From positions 682,001-746,000 of the forward strand of contig NZ_CP093845.1 of NCBI RefSeq assembly GCF_024732245.1: DNA of 64,000 nucleotides, given 5' to 3'. The stretch is from Dietzia sp. B32. GTDB taxonomy: Bacteria; Actinomycetota; Actinomycetes; Mycobacteriales; Mycobacteriaceae. A program made the position numbers and the translations under genes. Below are positions 8,383 through 18,017 of this stretch, in pieces. Below the pieces are notes generated by a model that worked only from the letters and a program-made list of their open reading frames with translations, had not been told where the DNA came from and did not search any database. Numbering within the stretch: the first letter of the stretch is position 1; every line of letters begins with the position of its first letter.

Positions 8383-9840
8383 ATGTCACGGTTTTCCGAC
8401 AGGGCCTCGGCCACACCACTGGTGATCATCCTGGCCCTGGGGTTCTCCAGCCTGTGCACAGCACTGATGCAGTCGCTGGTCATCCCGCTGCAGGGTGAGC
8501 TGCCCCGCCTGCTCAGCACCTCCCCGAGCAACGCCGCATGGGTCGTCACGGCCACGCTGCTCGCCGGCGGCGTGGCCATGCCGCTGTCCGGCAAGCTGGC
8601 CGACCTCCGCGGCCGCAAGCCCGTCCTGGTGGTCTCCGCCCTTCTCCTGCTGGCCGGATCGCTGATCTGCGCCGTGTCCACCACCCTGGCACCGGTCCTC
8701 GTGGGTCGTGTTCTCCAGGGGCTCGCCATGGGGTACATCCCCGTGGCGATCAGTTTCGTCCGCGAGACGGTTCCGGCGTCCATGCAGAACACCGCCGTCG
8801 CCGGCATCAGCGCGACGCTCGGTGTTGGCGGCGCCCTGGGACTTCCCTTCGCGGCCTGGATCGCCCAGTCCTACGACTGGCACGCCCTGTTCTGGGTCTC
8901 CACCGGCCTGGCCACGGTCATGGTCCTGCTCTCCGCCCTCGTCCTCCCGCACCGCGTCCCGGCTGACGACTCGCGACTGGACGTCGTCGGCGCGATCGGC
9001 TTGTCCGTCGGCGTGGTGGCCGTCCTCGGCGGCATCTCCAAGGGCGGCGACTGGGGCTGGAGCTCACCCCTCACCCTCGGCGCGATTCTCGGCGGAGCCG
9101 TGGTCCTCGTGGCCTGGGGGTTCTACGAGACCCGCCACCCCCACCCGCTGGTCGACCTGCGCACGAGCGCCCGGCGGCCCATCCTGCTGACCAACCTCGC
9201 CGCCCTGCTCATCGGCTTCGGGATGATGGCGCAGTCGATCGTCGTCCCACAACTCCTCCAGCTACCCGAGGCGACCGGCTACGGGCTCGGGCAGACGATG
9301 CTGCAGGCCGGACTGTGGATGGCGCCGGCCGGCTTGTTCATGCTGGTCTGCGCCCCGATCTCCAGCATGATGCTCACCCGGCTCGGGGGGCGCGTCACGC
9401 TGGCGGTCGGTGCGACGATCATCGCCGGCGGGTACCTCATCGGCGCCGGATTCTCCTCGGCGCCATGGCAGCTCATGCTGGCGACCTGCGTCGCCTCCGC
9501 CGGGGTCGGCATCGGCTACGCGGCGATGCCCACCCTCATCATGGAGAACTCCCCCGCCAGCGAGGCAGGGTCCGGCGTGGGCGTGAACGCCCTCATGCGG
9601 TCGATGGGAACCACCATCGCCGGTGCCGTCATGGCCCTGGTACTGACCAGCCGGATGACGGACCTGGGCGGCGGCATCCGGATCCCGGCGCAGGACACGT
9701 TCCACCTGTGCTTCCTCCTGGGTGCGGGCGCTGCCCTCGTCGGCGCCGTGGTGGTTCTGTTCCTCCCGCGCGGGCGGACCACTGCCCCCACCGGCCCGAT
9801 GACGATCGAGGCCGAGCAAGAACTCGCCCCCGCGCACTGA
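8383..9840 (+). CDS. MFS multidrug efflux transporter (DHA2-like)
   Basis: A 485-residue integral membrane protein with about 14 hydrophobic segments, fitting the 14-helix drug/H+ antiporter group. The loop motif GKLADLRGRKPVLV (motif A) lies between helices 2 and 3, and GRVLQGLAMGYIPVAISFV is motif B; a motif C-like glycine-rich stretch (GISATLGVGGALGLPFAAWIA) follows. The start at 8383 has GAGAGGAA about 5-12 bases upstream. The divergent MarR gene and the dyad between them indicate ligand-inducible efflux. The exported compound is unknown. Confidence 0.87.
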   Translation: MSRFSDRASATPLVIILALGFSSLCTALMQSLVIPLQGELPRLLSTSPSNAAWVVTATLLAGGVAMPLSGKLADLRGRKPVLVVSALLLLAGSLICAVSTTLAPVLVGRVLQGLAMGYIPVAISFVRETVPASMQNTAVAGISATLGVGGALGLPFAAWIAQSYDWHALFWVSTGLATVMVLLSALVLPHRVPADDSRLDVVGAIGLSVGVVAVLGGISKGGDWGWSSPLTLGAILGGAVVLVAWGFYETRHPHPLVDLRTSARRPILLTNLAALLIGFGMMAQSIVVPQLLQLPEATGYGLGQTMLQAGLWMAPAGLFMLVCAPISSMMLTRLGGRVTLAVGATIIAGGYLIGAGFSSAPWQLMLATCVASAGVGIGYAAMPTLIMENSPASEAGSGVGVNALMRSMGTTIAGAVMALVLTSRMTDLGGGIRIPAQDTFHLCFLLGAGAALVGAVVVLFLPRGRTTAPTGPMTIEAEQELAPAH

Positions 9841-9841
9841 T

Positions 9842-9873
9842 CGCACGTGGGGCGGGCCGCACGTGGGGCGGGC
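9842..9873 (+). repeat. 16-base tandem repeat, two exact copies
   Basis: Two perfect copies of cgcacgtggggcgggc directly follow the stop codon of the MFS gene (9838-9840); a partial third copy follows. The array lies between two convergent genes and has no coding role. Confidence 0.9.
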
Positions 9874-9885
9874 CGTGCGTGGTTC

Positions 9886-10350
9886 TCACTCCACGAATCG
9901 TGCGAGTTGCCCCGTGACGAGGGTCCAGCCCTGCACCAGCCCCAGCGCTTCGTGCGTGCCCCGCCCCTCGTCGTCGGCGTGCCGCGCGGTGATCCGATAC
10001 CTCGTGCCGTCCGGGCGGTCGCCGAGCGTGACCTCTCCGGTCACGGCCACCGGTGCGGGGTTGGTCGGACGCAGGGTGCTGTCCACCGCGTTCGTGAACA
10101 CCAGGCGTTCGCACTCGTCGACCACCAGGAAGGCCGCGTCCATGTGGGGCGAGAAATGCAGCCCGTCCTCGCTCATCGACGTGACGAACCCACCGCCCGC
10201 GTGCGGCGCGAAGTGCTCCACCCGGCAGAGGTACGGTTCCGGAATCCACCACTGCGCGAACGCCGTCGACGTGGTCCAGGCCTCCCAGACCGCCTGGCGC
10301 GAAGCCCGTATTACCCGCTCGAAGGTCAGGTCGTCGTGGTGCGGATGCAT
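9886..10350 (-). CDS. SRPBCC (AHSA1-like) domain protein
   Basis: A 154-residue helix-grip protein: LTFERVIRASRQAVWEAWTTSTAFAQWWIPEPY is the N-terminal family block (its core QWWIPEPY near residues 34-41), then GGGFVTSMSEDGLHF, VFTNAVDSTLRP and a final helix. Two ATG codons compete; the one at 10350 is preferred because GGGAG lies 7 bases upstream, while the ATG at 10356 almost touches it. No ArsR gene is beside it, unlike the other SRPBCC gene in this window. It is 68 bases downstream of the PEP-mutase family gene on the same strand and may share its transcript. Ligand unknown. Confidence 0.82.
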   Translation of the reverse strand: MHPHHDDLTFERVIRASRQAVWEAWTTSTAFAQWWIPEPYLCRVEHFAPHAGGGFVTSMSEDGLHFSPHMDAAFLVVDECERLVFTNAVDSTLRPTNPAPVAVTGEVTLGDRPDGTRYRITARHADDEGRGTHEALGLVQGWTLVTGQLARFVE

Positions 10351-10418
10351 GGGCATCTCCCGTCCGGCGATGGTGCGGTGGGTCGCGAACCGACTCGCGG
10401 CCGGACCCGGGCGGAGCC

Positions 10419-11192
10419 TCAGTTCGGAGAGCCCCAGTGGGCGAGCTGGTCCGTCGACACCTGGGCGAGCCACATCTGCCACAGCGGGCCGAACGACACC
10501 CGTCGCACCCCGAGGCCCCTCAGCGCGGAGGCGTCCCCGGCTCCGTGGCCCCTGACCGGATGCGCGGTGACGTTCAGCGGGATCGTCACAGCCTGCACGA
10601 GTCGCCCGACCTGGTCCGCCGTCGAGAGCCCGACCGGGTAGACCGATCGCGCGCCGGCGTCCTCCATCAGCCGGATCCGTGCTTCGGCCTCGGCCAGCGG
10701 ATCCGTGAACACGTCGGTTCCGAGCTTGACCGCGTCGGTTCGGCCGTTGATGACGAACGCGACCCCCGCCTCGTCGGCCGCGCGACGGGCTCCGGCGATG
10801 TAGTCGGCGTGCTCCTGCCGCTCGCGGACCCTCCCGCCTTCGCCGTGGACCACATCCTCGATGTTCGCCCCGACCGCCCCCGCGTCGAGGAGTCGGCCGA
10901 TGAGCTCTCCCGGCTCCAGCCCGTACCCGGACTCGACGTCCGCGCTGACGGGGACGTCCACCGCGTCGGTTATTCGCCTGACCACTGCAAGATATTCGGA
11001 GAAGTCCATGTTCTCGCCGTCGGCGCTACCGAGGGAGTCGGCGACGGGGTGACTGCCCACCGTGAGTCCGGTGAACCCCGCATCGACCGCGATGCGGGCG
11101 CTCCACACGTCCCAGACCGTCGGGAGGATCAGCAGGTCTCCGGAGCCGTGCCGGTCGGAGAATTCGGCAGCGCGTGCGCTGACATCGGTCAT
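10419..11192 (-). CDS. Isocitrate lyase/PEP mutase superfamily protein
   Basis: A 257-residue TIM-barrel enzyme of the PEP mutase/2-methylisocitrate lyase superfamily, which cleaves or forms C-C or C-P bonds next to a carboxylate using Mg2+. Visible landmarks are LPTVWDVWSARIAVDAGF, VSADVESGYG (metal-binding Asp/Glu), GANIEDVVH and FVINGRTDAV, plus a C-terminal LGVRRVSFGPLW. The lyase catalytic KKCGH motif is absent, so it is not a true isocitrate or methylisocitrate lyase; a carboxyphosphonoenolpyruvate- or oxaloacetate-type activity is possible. A clear AGGAGG lies about 6 bases before the ATG at 11192. Confidence 0.83.
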   Translation of the reverse strand: MTDVSARAAEFSDRHGSGDLLILPTVWDVWSARIAVDAGFTGLTVGSHPVADSLGSADGENMDFSEYLAVVRRITDAVDVPVSADVESGYGLEPGELIGRLLDAGAVGANIEDVVHGEGGRVRERQEHADYIAGARRAADEAGVAFVINGRTDAVKLGTDVFTDPLAEAEARIRLMEDAGARSVYPVGLSTADQVGRLVQAVTIPLNVTAHPVRGHGAGDASALRGLGVRRVSFGPLWQMWLAQVSTDQLAHWGSPN

Positions 11193-11289
11193 GGGAACCT
11201 CCTGGTGCCGTCGTTCCCCCGACCCTACGGGATGCACCCCCGTACCCGACCACCGTAGAGTGATGTGCATCACACCCACGGAGGTCGTC

Positions 11290-11496
11290 GTGAACCACGT
11301 CTACAGCATCACCGAGATCGTCGGGTCGTCCCCCGACGGTACGGACCAGGCCATCGCCAACGCCGTAGCGGAGGCGTCCAAGTCGTTGCGGAACCTCGAG
11401 TGGTTCGAGGTGCAGTCCGTCCGCGGCAAACTCGACGGCGGCTCGGTCACGCACTGGCAGGTCACCATCAAGGTGGGCTTCCGACACGAATCCTGA
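11290..11496 (+). CDS. Dodecin family flavin-binding protein
   Basis: A 68-residue protein matching dodecin over its full length: VYSITEIVGSSPDG, AIANAVAEASKSLRNLEWFEV (helix) and GGSVTHWQVTIKVGF. Dodecins assemble into 12-mers that store or buffer flavins (and CoA in some actinobacterial members). The Trp in LEWFEV corresponds to the stacking residue of the flavin site. The GTG at 11290 has GGAGG at 11280-11284. It is a single-gene unit, divergent from the PEP-mutase family gene. Confidence 0.92.
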   Translation: MNHVYSITEIVGSSPDGTDQAIANAVAEASKSLRNLEWFEVQSVRGKLDGGSVTHWQVTIKVGFRHES

Positions 11497-11656
11497 GTGC
11501 GGGCCGCGGGGCCCGGGACTCATGCACTCCGGTGCGTGACGCGCGAACCGGCGCTGCGGTTCCCCCGGGTCGAGTTCCCCACAGGCCGCTTCTCCCATTC
11601 CACAGATCCGGGGTCAGGCCTGTCGATTCGCACTGCGGTGCCGAAAACTCTCGGAC

Positions 11657-12097
11657 ATGAGATTCGAACAACTCCCAGACGACTGGTCCCGCCGCCCGCT
11701 CGACGACGCCCCGCTCGCCGCCGGCGTCATCGACCTCGTCATCGGCTACGAGGACCGCCAGCGCGACACTCTGCTCATCCTGCCCTGCGACGAGTACGAC
11801 GCCGCACTGCCCTCGCCCATCCTCATCGGAGACACCGACTGGACGGCGTCCTCCCGCGACCGCCGCCGCTCGATGGCCGTGCTGTCACAGGTCCCGGTCC
11901 CCGGCTTCGTCGTGGGACTGTCGGCCGGACGCCGCCTGCCCGCCAAGGTGGTCAGGGGCTGGCTACGGACGATCGAGGACGAACTGGACTCCTCCGGGCA
12001 GGCCCTGCTCGCGTTCGGCGTGGCCGATCCCCACGGCGTCGAGATCGTCGGCGGCCGCGCAGCTCGCAACGGGAGCCTCGGAGCAGCCGCCGGGTAA
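11657..12097 (+). CDS. Hypothetical protein, first gene before the ABC exporter pair
   Basis: A 146-residue soluble acidic protein that I do not recognise. The N-terminal half has WSRRPLDDAPLAAGVIDLVIGYEDRQRDTLLILPCDEYD; the C-terminal half has helix-forming RLPAKVVRGWLRTIEDELDSSG and a strand LLAFGVADPHGVEIV. There are no membrane segments, signal peptide or cysteine clusters. The ATG at 11657 has no strong ribosome binding site. It ends 11 bases before the GTG of the first ABC half-transporter, on the same strand, so it is likely in that operon. The actinobacterial codon usage and intact frame support a real gene. Confidence 0.6.
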   Translation: MRFEQLPDDWSRRPLDDAPLAAGVIDLVIGYEDRQRDTLLILPCDEYDAALPSPILIGDTDWTASSRDRRRSMAVLSQVPVPGFVVGLSAGRRLPAKVVRGWLRTIEDELDSSGQALLAFGVADPHGVEIVGGRAARNGSLGAAAG

Positions 12098-12108
12098 CAT
12101 CGCACCTC

Positions 12109-13701
12109 GTGCCCGACAACCCACAGCCCTCGGAAACGGGCAGCATCGTCGACTACTCGGCGCTACCCGGACCGGGCGGGCGCAGGTCGAAGCTCCCCCA
12201 CGTCGACGCGTCCGGGTGGACCCTCAAGGTCGCCTTGTCGCAACGGCCGTGGAGCTTCGTCGCGTCCGGCGCCATGGCCGTGGCGTTCCTGTGCAACGGC
12301 CTGACCCCGGTGGTCGTGGGGCGAGCAGTCGACGATGCGATCGCCACCTCCACACCCGACCGGCTGTGGTTCTGGATAGCGATCCTCGGCTGCGTGTTCG
12401 TCATGGCGATCGCCGCCAACTGGACCGCCCGTTTCATGTTGGTCCGCAGCCAGCAACTGGTGAGCCACGACCTGCGGACGGCGGTCACCGACCGCATCCA
12501 GGACCCCCGCGGGTTCGCTGGCCGGGATCGCACCGCCGGCGGCCTGCTGTCCGTCGCGTCCTCGGACACCACCCGCGTCGGCGACATCGTCATGATGACG
12601 GTCATGCCGGTCGCCGAGGCGGCCGCCATCACCTACGGCGCGGCGATGATGTTCGGCATCAACCCGTGGCTGAGTCTGGCCACGCTGATCGGCGGGCCCC
12701 TGCTCGTCGTGGTCGCACTGTGGGTGGCGCGCCCGCTGCAGGAACGGTCCGTCGAGCGGCAGCGGGCGATCGCCCAGGCCGCGGCCACCGCCACCGACGT
12801 CGTGCAGGGGCTGCGCATCCTCAAGGGACTGGGCGCCATCGTCACCGTCCGCGGTCGCTACGACGAGGTCTCCGACACCGCCTATCGCAGAACGGTCCAC
12901 GCCGACGCGGCCGAGGCCCGCCTCAACGGCGCCACCGAGGCCGCGGGCGCCCTCTTCGTCTCAACGCTCGGCATCTCCGCCGGTGCGCTCGCCCTCGGCG
13001 GTCACGTCACGATCGGCGAGCTCATCACGGTGGTGGGCCTCACCCAGTTCCTCGTCGTACCCATGACCATGTTCGGCCGGAACCTCGCCTCCCGCTGGGC
13101 ATCGGCCGAGGCGTCGGGCAAGCGGATCCGTGAGGTCCTCGGCGCCGACTTCGAACGCCTCTCCGAGGTCGACGTCGCGGCCACCCGACGCTTCATCGAC
13201 GCCCTCCCTCCGGGCCTGACCGTCGTCGACGGCGGCGACCCCGAGTTGGTGCACCTGCTCGAGTCGCTGCCCCGCACGCGCGTGGTCGTGGCGCCGCACG
13301 CCGCGGACCTGTTCGACGGGAGCGTGGCCGACAACGTCCACCCGGATCGGGACACCGCCGAACGGGCGCTCGCGGTGGCCTGCTGCGACGACATCCCCGA
13401 GGGCCCCGACAAGCGCGTCGGGGAGAGCGGGCGGATGCTCTCGGGAGGCCAGCGTCAACGCGTCGCCCTCGCCCGCGCCGTCGCCTGGGGTCCGGAGGTC
13501 CTGGTGCTGCAGGATCCCACCACCGCGGTCGACTCGGTCACCGAGCAGAACCTCGCGGACAACGTCACCCGTCACCGAGCAGGCCGGATCACCCTCGTGT
13601 TCACCCGGGCCCCCGCATGGAGCGCGGTGGCCGACGCCCACCTCACCGTGAATCAGCTCCGCGCGACGGCGGAGGGTGTCCTCGTGGGGGCAGGGAGATG
13701 A
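12109..13701 (+). CDS. ABC exporter half-transporter with degenerate nucleotide-binding domain
   Basis: A 530-residue type IV (exporter) ABC protein: about six membrane helices in residues 45-320, then a shortened ATPase domain. The signature LSGGQRQ is intact (444-450), but no Walker A (GxxGxGKT) exists anywhere. The Walker B aspartate is Gln468 (LVLQDPTTAVD), the catalytic Glu position is Asp469, the Q-loop region reads VVVAPHAADLF without the glutamine, and the H-loop His is Arg500. The protein therefore cannot hydrolyse ATP itself but can donate the signature motif to its partner. The GTG at 12109 follows the hypothetical gene by 11 bases; the stop overlaps the partner's ATG (ATGA). Substrate unknown. 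Confidence 0.88.
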   Translation: MPDNPQPSETGSIVDYSALPGPGGRRSKLPHVDASGWTLKVALSQRPWSFVASGAMAVAFLCNGLTPVVVGRAVDDAIATSTPDRLWFWIAILGCVFVMAIAANWTARFMLVRSQQLVSHDLRTAVTDRIQDPRGFAGRDRTAGGLLSVASSDTTRVGDIVMMTVMPVAEAAAITYGAAMMFGINPWLSLATLIGGPLLVVVALWVARPLQERSVERQRAIAQAAATATDVVQGLRILKGLGAIVTVRGRYDEVSDTAYRRTVHADAAEARLNGATEAAGALFVSTLGISAGALALGGHVTIGELITVVGLTQFLVVPMTMFGRNLASRWASAEASGKRIREVLGADFERLSEVDVAATRRFIDALPPGLTVVDGGDPELVHLLESLPRTRVVVAPHAADLFDGSVADNVHPDRDTAERALAVACCDDIPEGPDKRVGESGRMLSGGQRQRVALARAVAWGPEVLVLQDPTTAVDSVTEQNLADNVTRHRAGRITLVFTRAPAWSAVADAHLTVNQLRATAEGVLVGAGR

Positions 13702-15542
13702 CGACGACGAACCGGACGCCTCCCGTCAAGACCGACAGTGCCCTGAGGTTCCCGGTCGCCTCCGCGGGCCAGGTCCGTCGCGAGGTCGCCCGGCAGTTGG
13801 GCCGGGTCCGCCACGCCGGACGGTGGCTGACCCTGGCCGTGCTCCTGCTGAGCCTCGGTGCCTACGCCGGGGTTCTCATCCCGCAGCTCATGGGCCGCAT
13901 CGTGGACCTCGTCTCCGGGCAGTCACAGGGGTCGCTGTGGCTGATCGGGGGGCAACTACTCGCCGCCGCCGTCGTCGGCGCCCTGCTGAGCGCCGCCGGT
14001 TTCTACATCGTGGCGAGACTGTCCGAACGGGTGATCGCCAACCTGCGCCAGGACATGGTCGGCACCGCGCTGGGACTGCCCACCCACCGCGTCGAGGACG
14101 CCGGTTCGGGAGACCTGGTCAGTCGGTCCACCGACGACGTGGCAGAACTGTCCTCGGCCGTCACGGAGACGGTCCCGACCCTGTCCACCTCGGTGTTGAC
14201 GGTCGTGGCCACGGTGATCGCGCTGTTCGCCCTGGACTGGCAGTTCGTCGTCATCCCTGTCGTCGTCGCACCCCTGTACTACCTCGCCGCGCGCCAGTAC
14301 CTGGCCAAGGCACCCGATCGCTACGCCGCGGAACGCGCCGCGATGGCCGAGCGGGCCCGCCGTGTCCTGGAAGCGATCCGCGGCCGTGCGACGGTCCGCG
14401 CGTTCTCCCTCGAGGCCCGGATGCACACCCTGATCGGGAACGCCTCCTGGGACGTCGTCCGCAAGGGGATCCGGGCCCGGACCACCATGCTCGTGCTCAA
14501 CGTGTGGATGCTGCTCGGCGAGTTCCTCATGCTCGCGATCGCTCTGGGGGTCGGCTACCACCTCGTCGCCACCGACGCCCTGACCGTCGGCGCGGTGACG
14601 GGCGCGGTCCTCATGATCATCCGACTGCGGGGACCGTTGAACACCTTCATGCGCATCCTCGACGTCGTGCAGTCGGGTTACGCCTCGCTCGCCCGCATCG
14701 TGGGCGTCGTGGTGGATCCGCCGGTCCCGGTACCCGACAGCGGGGTCGAGCCGGCGCAGGGGCGCGTCGAACTGCGCGACGTCAGCTTCAGCTACGGCGG
14801 CGCCTGGGCCGTCCGGGACATCAACTTCGCCATCTCCCCCGGCCAGACGGTCGCGATCGTCGGAGCATCGGGGGCCGGGAAGACCACCGTGGCAGCGCTC
14901 CTGGCCGGGCTCCTCGTCCCCGATTCCGGCGAGGTCCTCGTCGACGGCCATCCGGTCTCGTCCCTGTCGGACGGCGAACGCATCGCCCGCCTGGCCACGG
15001 TCAGCCAGGAGGTGCACGTCTTCTCGGGGACCCTGCGCCAGGACCTCACGCTGGCCAGGCCCGCCGCCACCGATGCGGAACTACTCCACGTCCTGGGACG
15101 GGTGCACGCCGCAGCGTGGTTCGACCGGTTGTCGGCGGGGCTCGACACCGTTGTCGGCGCGCGCGGGATCCAACTCGACCCCGTCGCCGCGCAGCAACTG
15201 GCGCTGGCCCGGGTGCTCCTGCTGGACCCCGCCCTCATCGTCATGGACGAGGCCACCGCGGAAGCCGGTTCCGCAGGCGCCGGGGCGCTCGAACTCGCCG
15301 CCGACGAGGTCACCCGCGACCGGTCGGCCCTGGTCATCGCACACCGGCTCGATCAGGCCTCCCGCGCCGACACGATCCTCGTCATGGACGGGGGCCGGAT
15401 CGTCGAACGCGGCACCCACGGTGACCTGCTCGCCCGGGACGGGATCTACGCGCACCTGTGGTCCGCATGGTCCGTCGGCCGACGTACCACCGGCGGGTCG
15501 GCGGGGGCACCGATCGGGCCCGGGACCACACGACCGGGGTAG
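13698..15542 (+). CDS. ABC exporter half-transporter with catalytic Walker motifs but no signature motif
   Basis: A 614-residue partner of the preceding protein. Six membrane helices lie in residues 45-325; the ATPase domain has Walker A GASGAGKTT (389-397), Q-loop SQEVHVFSG, Walker B LIVMDE (Asp517, Glu518) and H-loop His549. The LSGGQ signature is replaced by LDPVAAQ (493-499), and the D-loop reads TAEAG instead of SALD. It provides the ATP-binding and catalytic half of a single working site whose signature comes from the upstream subunit. The 4-base ATGA overlap implies 1:1 synthesis. An N-terminal tail of about 40 cytoplasmic residues precedes the first helix. Confidence 0.9.
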   Translation: MTTTNRTPPVKTDSALRFPVASAGQVRREVARQLGRVRHAGRWLTLAVLLLSLGAYAGVLIPQLMGRIVDLVSGQSQGSLWLIGGQLLAAAVVGALLSAAGFYIVARLSERVIANLRQDMVGTALGLPTHRVEDAGSGDLVSRSTDDVAELSSAVTETVPTLSTSVLTVVATVIALFALDWQFVVIPVVVAPLYYLAARQYLAKAPDRYAAERAAMAERARRVLEAIRGRATVRAFSLEARMHTLIGNASWDVVRKGIRARTTMLVLNVWMLLGEFLMLAIALGVGYHLVATDALTVGAVTGAVLMIIRLRGPLNTFMRILDVVQSGYASLARIVGVVVDPPVPVPDSGVEPAQGRVELRDVSFSYGGAWAVRDINFAISPGQTVAIVGASGAGKTTVAALLAGLLVPDSGEVLVDGHPVSSLSDGERIARLATVSQEVHVFSGTLRQDLTLARPAATDAELLHVLGRVHAAAWFDRLSAGLDTVVGARGIQLDPVAAQQLALARVLLLDPALIVMDEATAEAGSAGAGALELAADEVTRDRSALVIAHRLDQASRADTILVMDGGRIVERGTHGDLLARDGIYAHLWSAWSVGRRTTGGSAGAPIGPGTTRPG

Positions 15543-15655
15543 ACGACACAGTGAAACGGCGCACAGGTGTCCGACTCGGGTGATGATGGAGTCGGCGAAT
15601 TGACCCCGTTCCACAAGAACATGATCAGCCTTCGAGACGAAAAGAGTCGACATCC

Positions 15656-17890
15656 ATGACCTCAGACAGACAGACGATCATCTACACGCTCACCGATGAG
15701 GCCCCGCGGCTGGCGACGGAGGCGTTCCTCCCCGTCGTGCGCACCTTCGCCGACGCGGCCGGCATCGACGTCACGACGAGCGACATCTCCGTGGCGGCGC
15801 GCATCCTGGCCGCCTTCCCGGAGCGGCTCACCGATGAGCAGAAGGTCCCCGACAATCTCGGCGAGTTGGGGCGGATGACCCACGAGCCGGGCACCAACAT
15901 CATCAAGCTGCCCAACATCAGCGCCTCCGTCCCGCAGCTCACCAGGGCGATCGCCGAGCTGCAGTCGCAGGGTTACGACCTTCCCGACTTCCCCTGGGAC
16001 CCGCAGACCGACGAGGAGAAGGAGACCGCCGAGCGGTACTCCGGCATTCTCGGTAGCGCGGTCAACCCGGTGCTGCGCCAGGGCAACTCCGACCGACGCG
16101 CCCCGAAGGCCGTCAAGGAGTACGCCAAGGCCAACCCGCACTCCATGGGCAAGTGGTCCATGGCCTCGCAGACCCACGTCGCGCACATGACCCACGGTGA
16201 CTTCTACGCGGGCGAGAAGTCGATCATCCTCGACCGCGACTGCGACGTGCGTATGGAGGTCGATACGCCGGACGGCGAGACCCGCGTCCTCAAGACGGAA
16301 TCCCTGTTGAAGGGCACCGTCGTGGACTCCATGTTCATGAGCAAGAAGGCTCTGCTGGAGTTCTACGAGGAGCAGCTCAACGACGCCAAGGAGACCGGCG
16401 TCATGTTCTCGCTGCACGTCAAGGCCACCATGATGAAGGTGAGCCACCCGATCGTGTTCGGGCACGCGGTCCGCGTGTTCTACAAGGACGCCTTCGCCAA
16501 GTACGGCGAGCTGTTCGACGAGCTCGGCATCAATGTCAACAACGGCATGGGCGACCTCTACGCCAAGATCGACACCCTGCCGTCGGCGAAGAAGGAGGAG
16601 ATCATCGAGGAGCTGCACCGCTGCCACGAACAGCGGCCTGAGCTCGCGATGGTCGACTCGGCCCGCGGCATCTCCAACTTCCACTCCCCCTCCGACGTGA
16701 TCGTCGACGCCTCGATGCCCGCGATGATTCGCATCGGCGGCAAGATGTACGGCGCGGACGGCCGCAAGAAGGACACCAAGGCCGTCATCCCGGAGTCCAC
16801 GTTCGCTCGGATCTACCAGGAGATCATCAACTTCTGTAAGACCAACGGAGCGTTCGACCCCACCACCATGGGGACCGTGCCGAACGTCGGCCTCATGGCG
16901 CAGAAGGCCGAGGAGTACGGCAGCCACGACAAGACCTTCGAGGTCGAGACCGGCGGCGTGGCCAACATCGTCGACGCCGCGACCGGTGAGGTCTTGCTCT
17001 CGCAGGAGGTCGAGGCCGGTGACATCTGGCGCATGTGCACTGTCAACGACGCGCCGATCCGTGACTGGGTCAAGCTCGCCGTGGACCGCGCCCGCGCCTC
17101 CGACATGCCGGCCGTGTTCTGGCTGGATCCGTACCGGCCCCACGAGGCCAGGCTCATCGAGCTGGTCGAGAAGTACCTCGCCGAGCACGACACGGAGGGC
17201 CTGGACATCCAGATCATGTCCCAGGTGCGCGCCATGCGCTACACCCTCGAGCGCGCGTGGCGTGGACTGGACACCATCTCGGTGACCGGCAACATCCTGC
17301 GCGACTACCTCACGGACCTGTTCCCGATCCTGGAGCTGGGCACCAGTGCCAAGATGCTGTCGATCGTGCCGCTGATGGCGGGCGGCGGTCTGTACGAGAC
17401 GGGTGCCGGCGGTTCCGCTCCGAAGCACGTCCAGCAGCTGGTGGAGGAGAACCACCTGCGCTGGGACTCACTCGGGGAGTTCCTCGCAATCGGTGCGAGC
17501 CTGGACGACCTCGGGCGCAAGTACGACAACCCCAAGGCCACGATCCTGGCCGAGGCGTTGGACACCGCGACCGGCAAGCTGCTGGAGAACGGCAAGTCGC
17601 CCTCACGCGTGACCGGTGAACTCGACAACCGTGGCAGCCAGTTCTGGCTGGCGCTGTACTGGGCGCAGGAGCTGGCCTCCCAGACCGAGGACGCCGAGCT
17701 GGCCTCCCGGTTCGCCCCCCTGGCCGAGAAGCTGGATGCCGACAAGGACACCATCCTGCAGGAACTGACGGAGGTCCAGGGCGACGCGGTCGATCTCGGT
17801 GGCTACTACCGGCCCGACATCGCCAAGCTGAAGGACGCGATGCGTCCCAGCGCGACGCTCAACGCACACCTGGACAGCGCCTTCGCCTGA
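15656..17890 (+). CDS. icd: Monomeric NADP-dependent isocitrate dehydrogenase
   Basis: A 744-residue protein that matches the large single-chain isocitrate dehydrogenase family over its whole length; this form replaces the dimeric enzyme in many Actinobacteria. It decarboxylates isocitrate to 2-oxoglutarate with NADP in the TCA cycle. Recognisable blocks are [36 protein letters not shown] (substrate region), [46 protein letters not shown], and [15 protein letters not shown] with [11 protein letters not shown] near the C-terminus. The ATG at 15656 is preceded by only a weak GAAAAG-type site. The coding strand is purine-rich in the manner of a highly expressed gene. It is monocistronic, ending at a strong hairpin. 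Confidence 0.97.
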   Translation: MTSDRQTIIYTLTDEAPRLATEAFLPVVRTFADAAGIDVTTSDISVAARILAAFPERLTDEQKVPDNLGELGRMTHEPGTNIIKLPNISASVPQLTRAIAELQSQGYDLPDFPWDPQTDEEKETAERYSGILGSAVNPVLRQGNSDRRAPKAVKEYAKANPHSMGKWSMASQTHVAHMTHGDFYAGEKSIILDRDCDVRMEVDTPDGETRVLKTESLLKGTVVDSMFMSKKALLEFYEEQLNDAKETGVMFSLHVKATMMKVSHPIVFGHAVRVFYKDAFAKYGELFDELGINVNNGMGDLYAKIDTLPSAKKEEIIEELHRCHEQRPELAMVDSARGISNFHSPSDVIVDASMPAMIRIGGKMYGADGRKKDTKAVIPESTFARIYQEIINFCKTNGAFDPTTMGTVPNVGLMAQKAEEYGSHDKTFEVETGGVANIVDAATGEVLLSQEVEAGDIWRMCTVNDAPIRDWVKLAVDRARASDMPAVFWLDPYRPHEARLIELVEKYLAEHDTEGLDIQIMSQVRAMRYTLERAWRGLDTISVTGNILRDYLTDLFPILELGTSAKMLSIVPLMAGGGLYETGAGGSAPKHVQQLVEENHLRWDSLGEFLAIGASLDDLGRKYDNPKATILAEALDTATGKLLENGKSPSRVTGELDNRGSQFWLALYWAQELASQTEDAELASRFAPLAEKLDADKDTILQELTEVQGDAVDLGGYYRPDIAKLKDAMRPSATLNAHLDSAFA

Positions 17891-17916
17891 TCCCGGCCGC
17901 GCCTTGGCCAGCCCAC

Positions 17917-17950
17917 CGCGCCCCCGCCGGAGTGATCCGGCGGGGGCGCG
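17917..17950 (+). terminator. Hairpin terminator after icd
   Basis: A perfect 14-base-pair GC stem (17917-17930 with 17937-17950) around the 6-base loop agtgat, 27 bases after the icd stop. There is no T-run, as is usual for terminators in this GC range. Confidence 0.8.
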
Positions 17951-18017
17951 GTCAGTCACCGGGCCGGACTACACTCGTGTCGGAGCTGGCCCCGGTTCCC
18001 CGATGATGGGAGTCCGG

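Noticed and set aside
15662-17455. 597-codon frame antisense to icd
   Set aside because: The translation is a His/Asp/Val-rich artefact of the icd codon pattern; the plus strand has full family homology.
17917-17950. Hairpin considered as a riboswitch or attenuator for the AlaDH-like gene
   Set aside because: It is a simple GC stem directly after icd; a terminator explains it fully.
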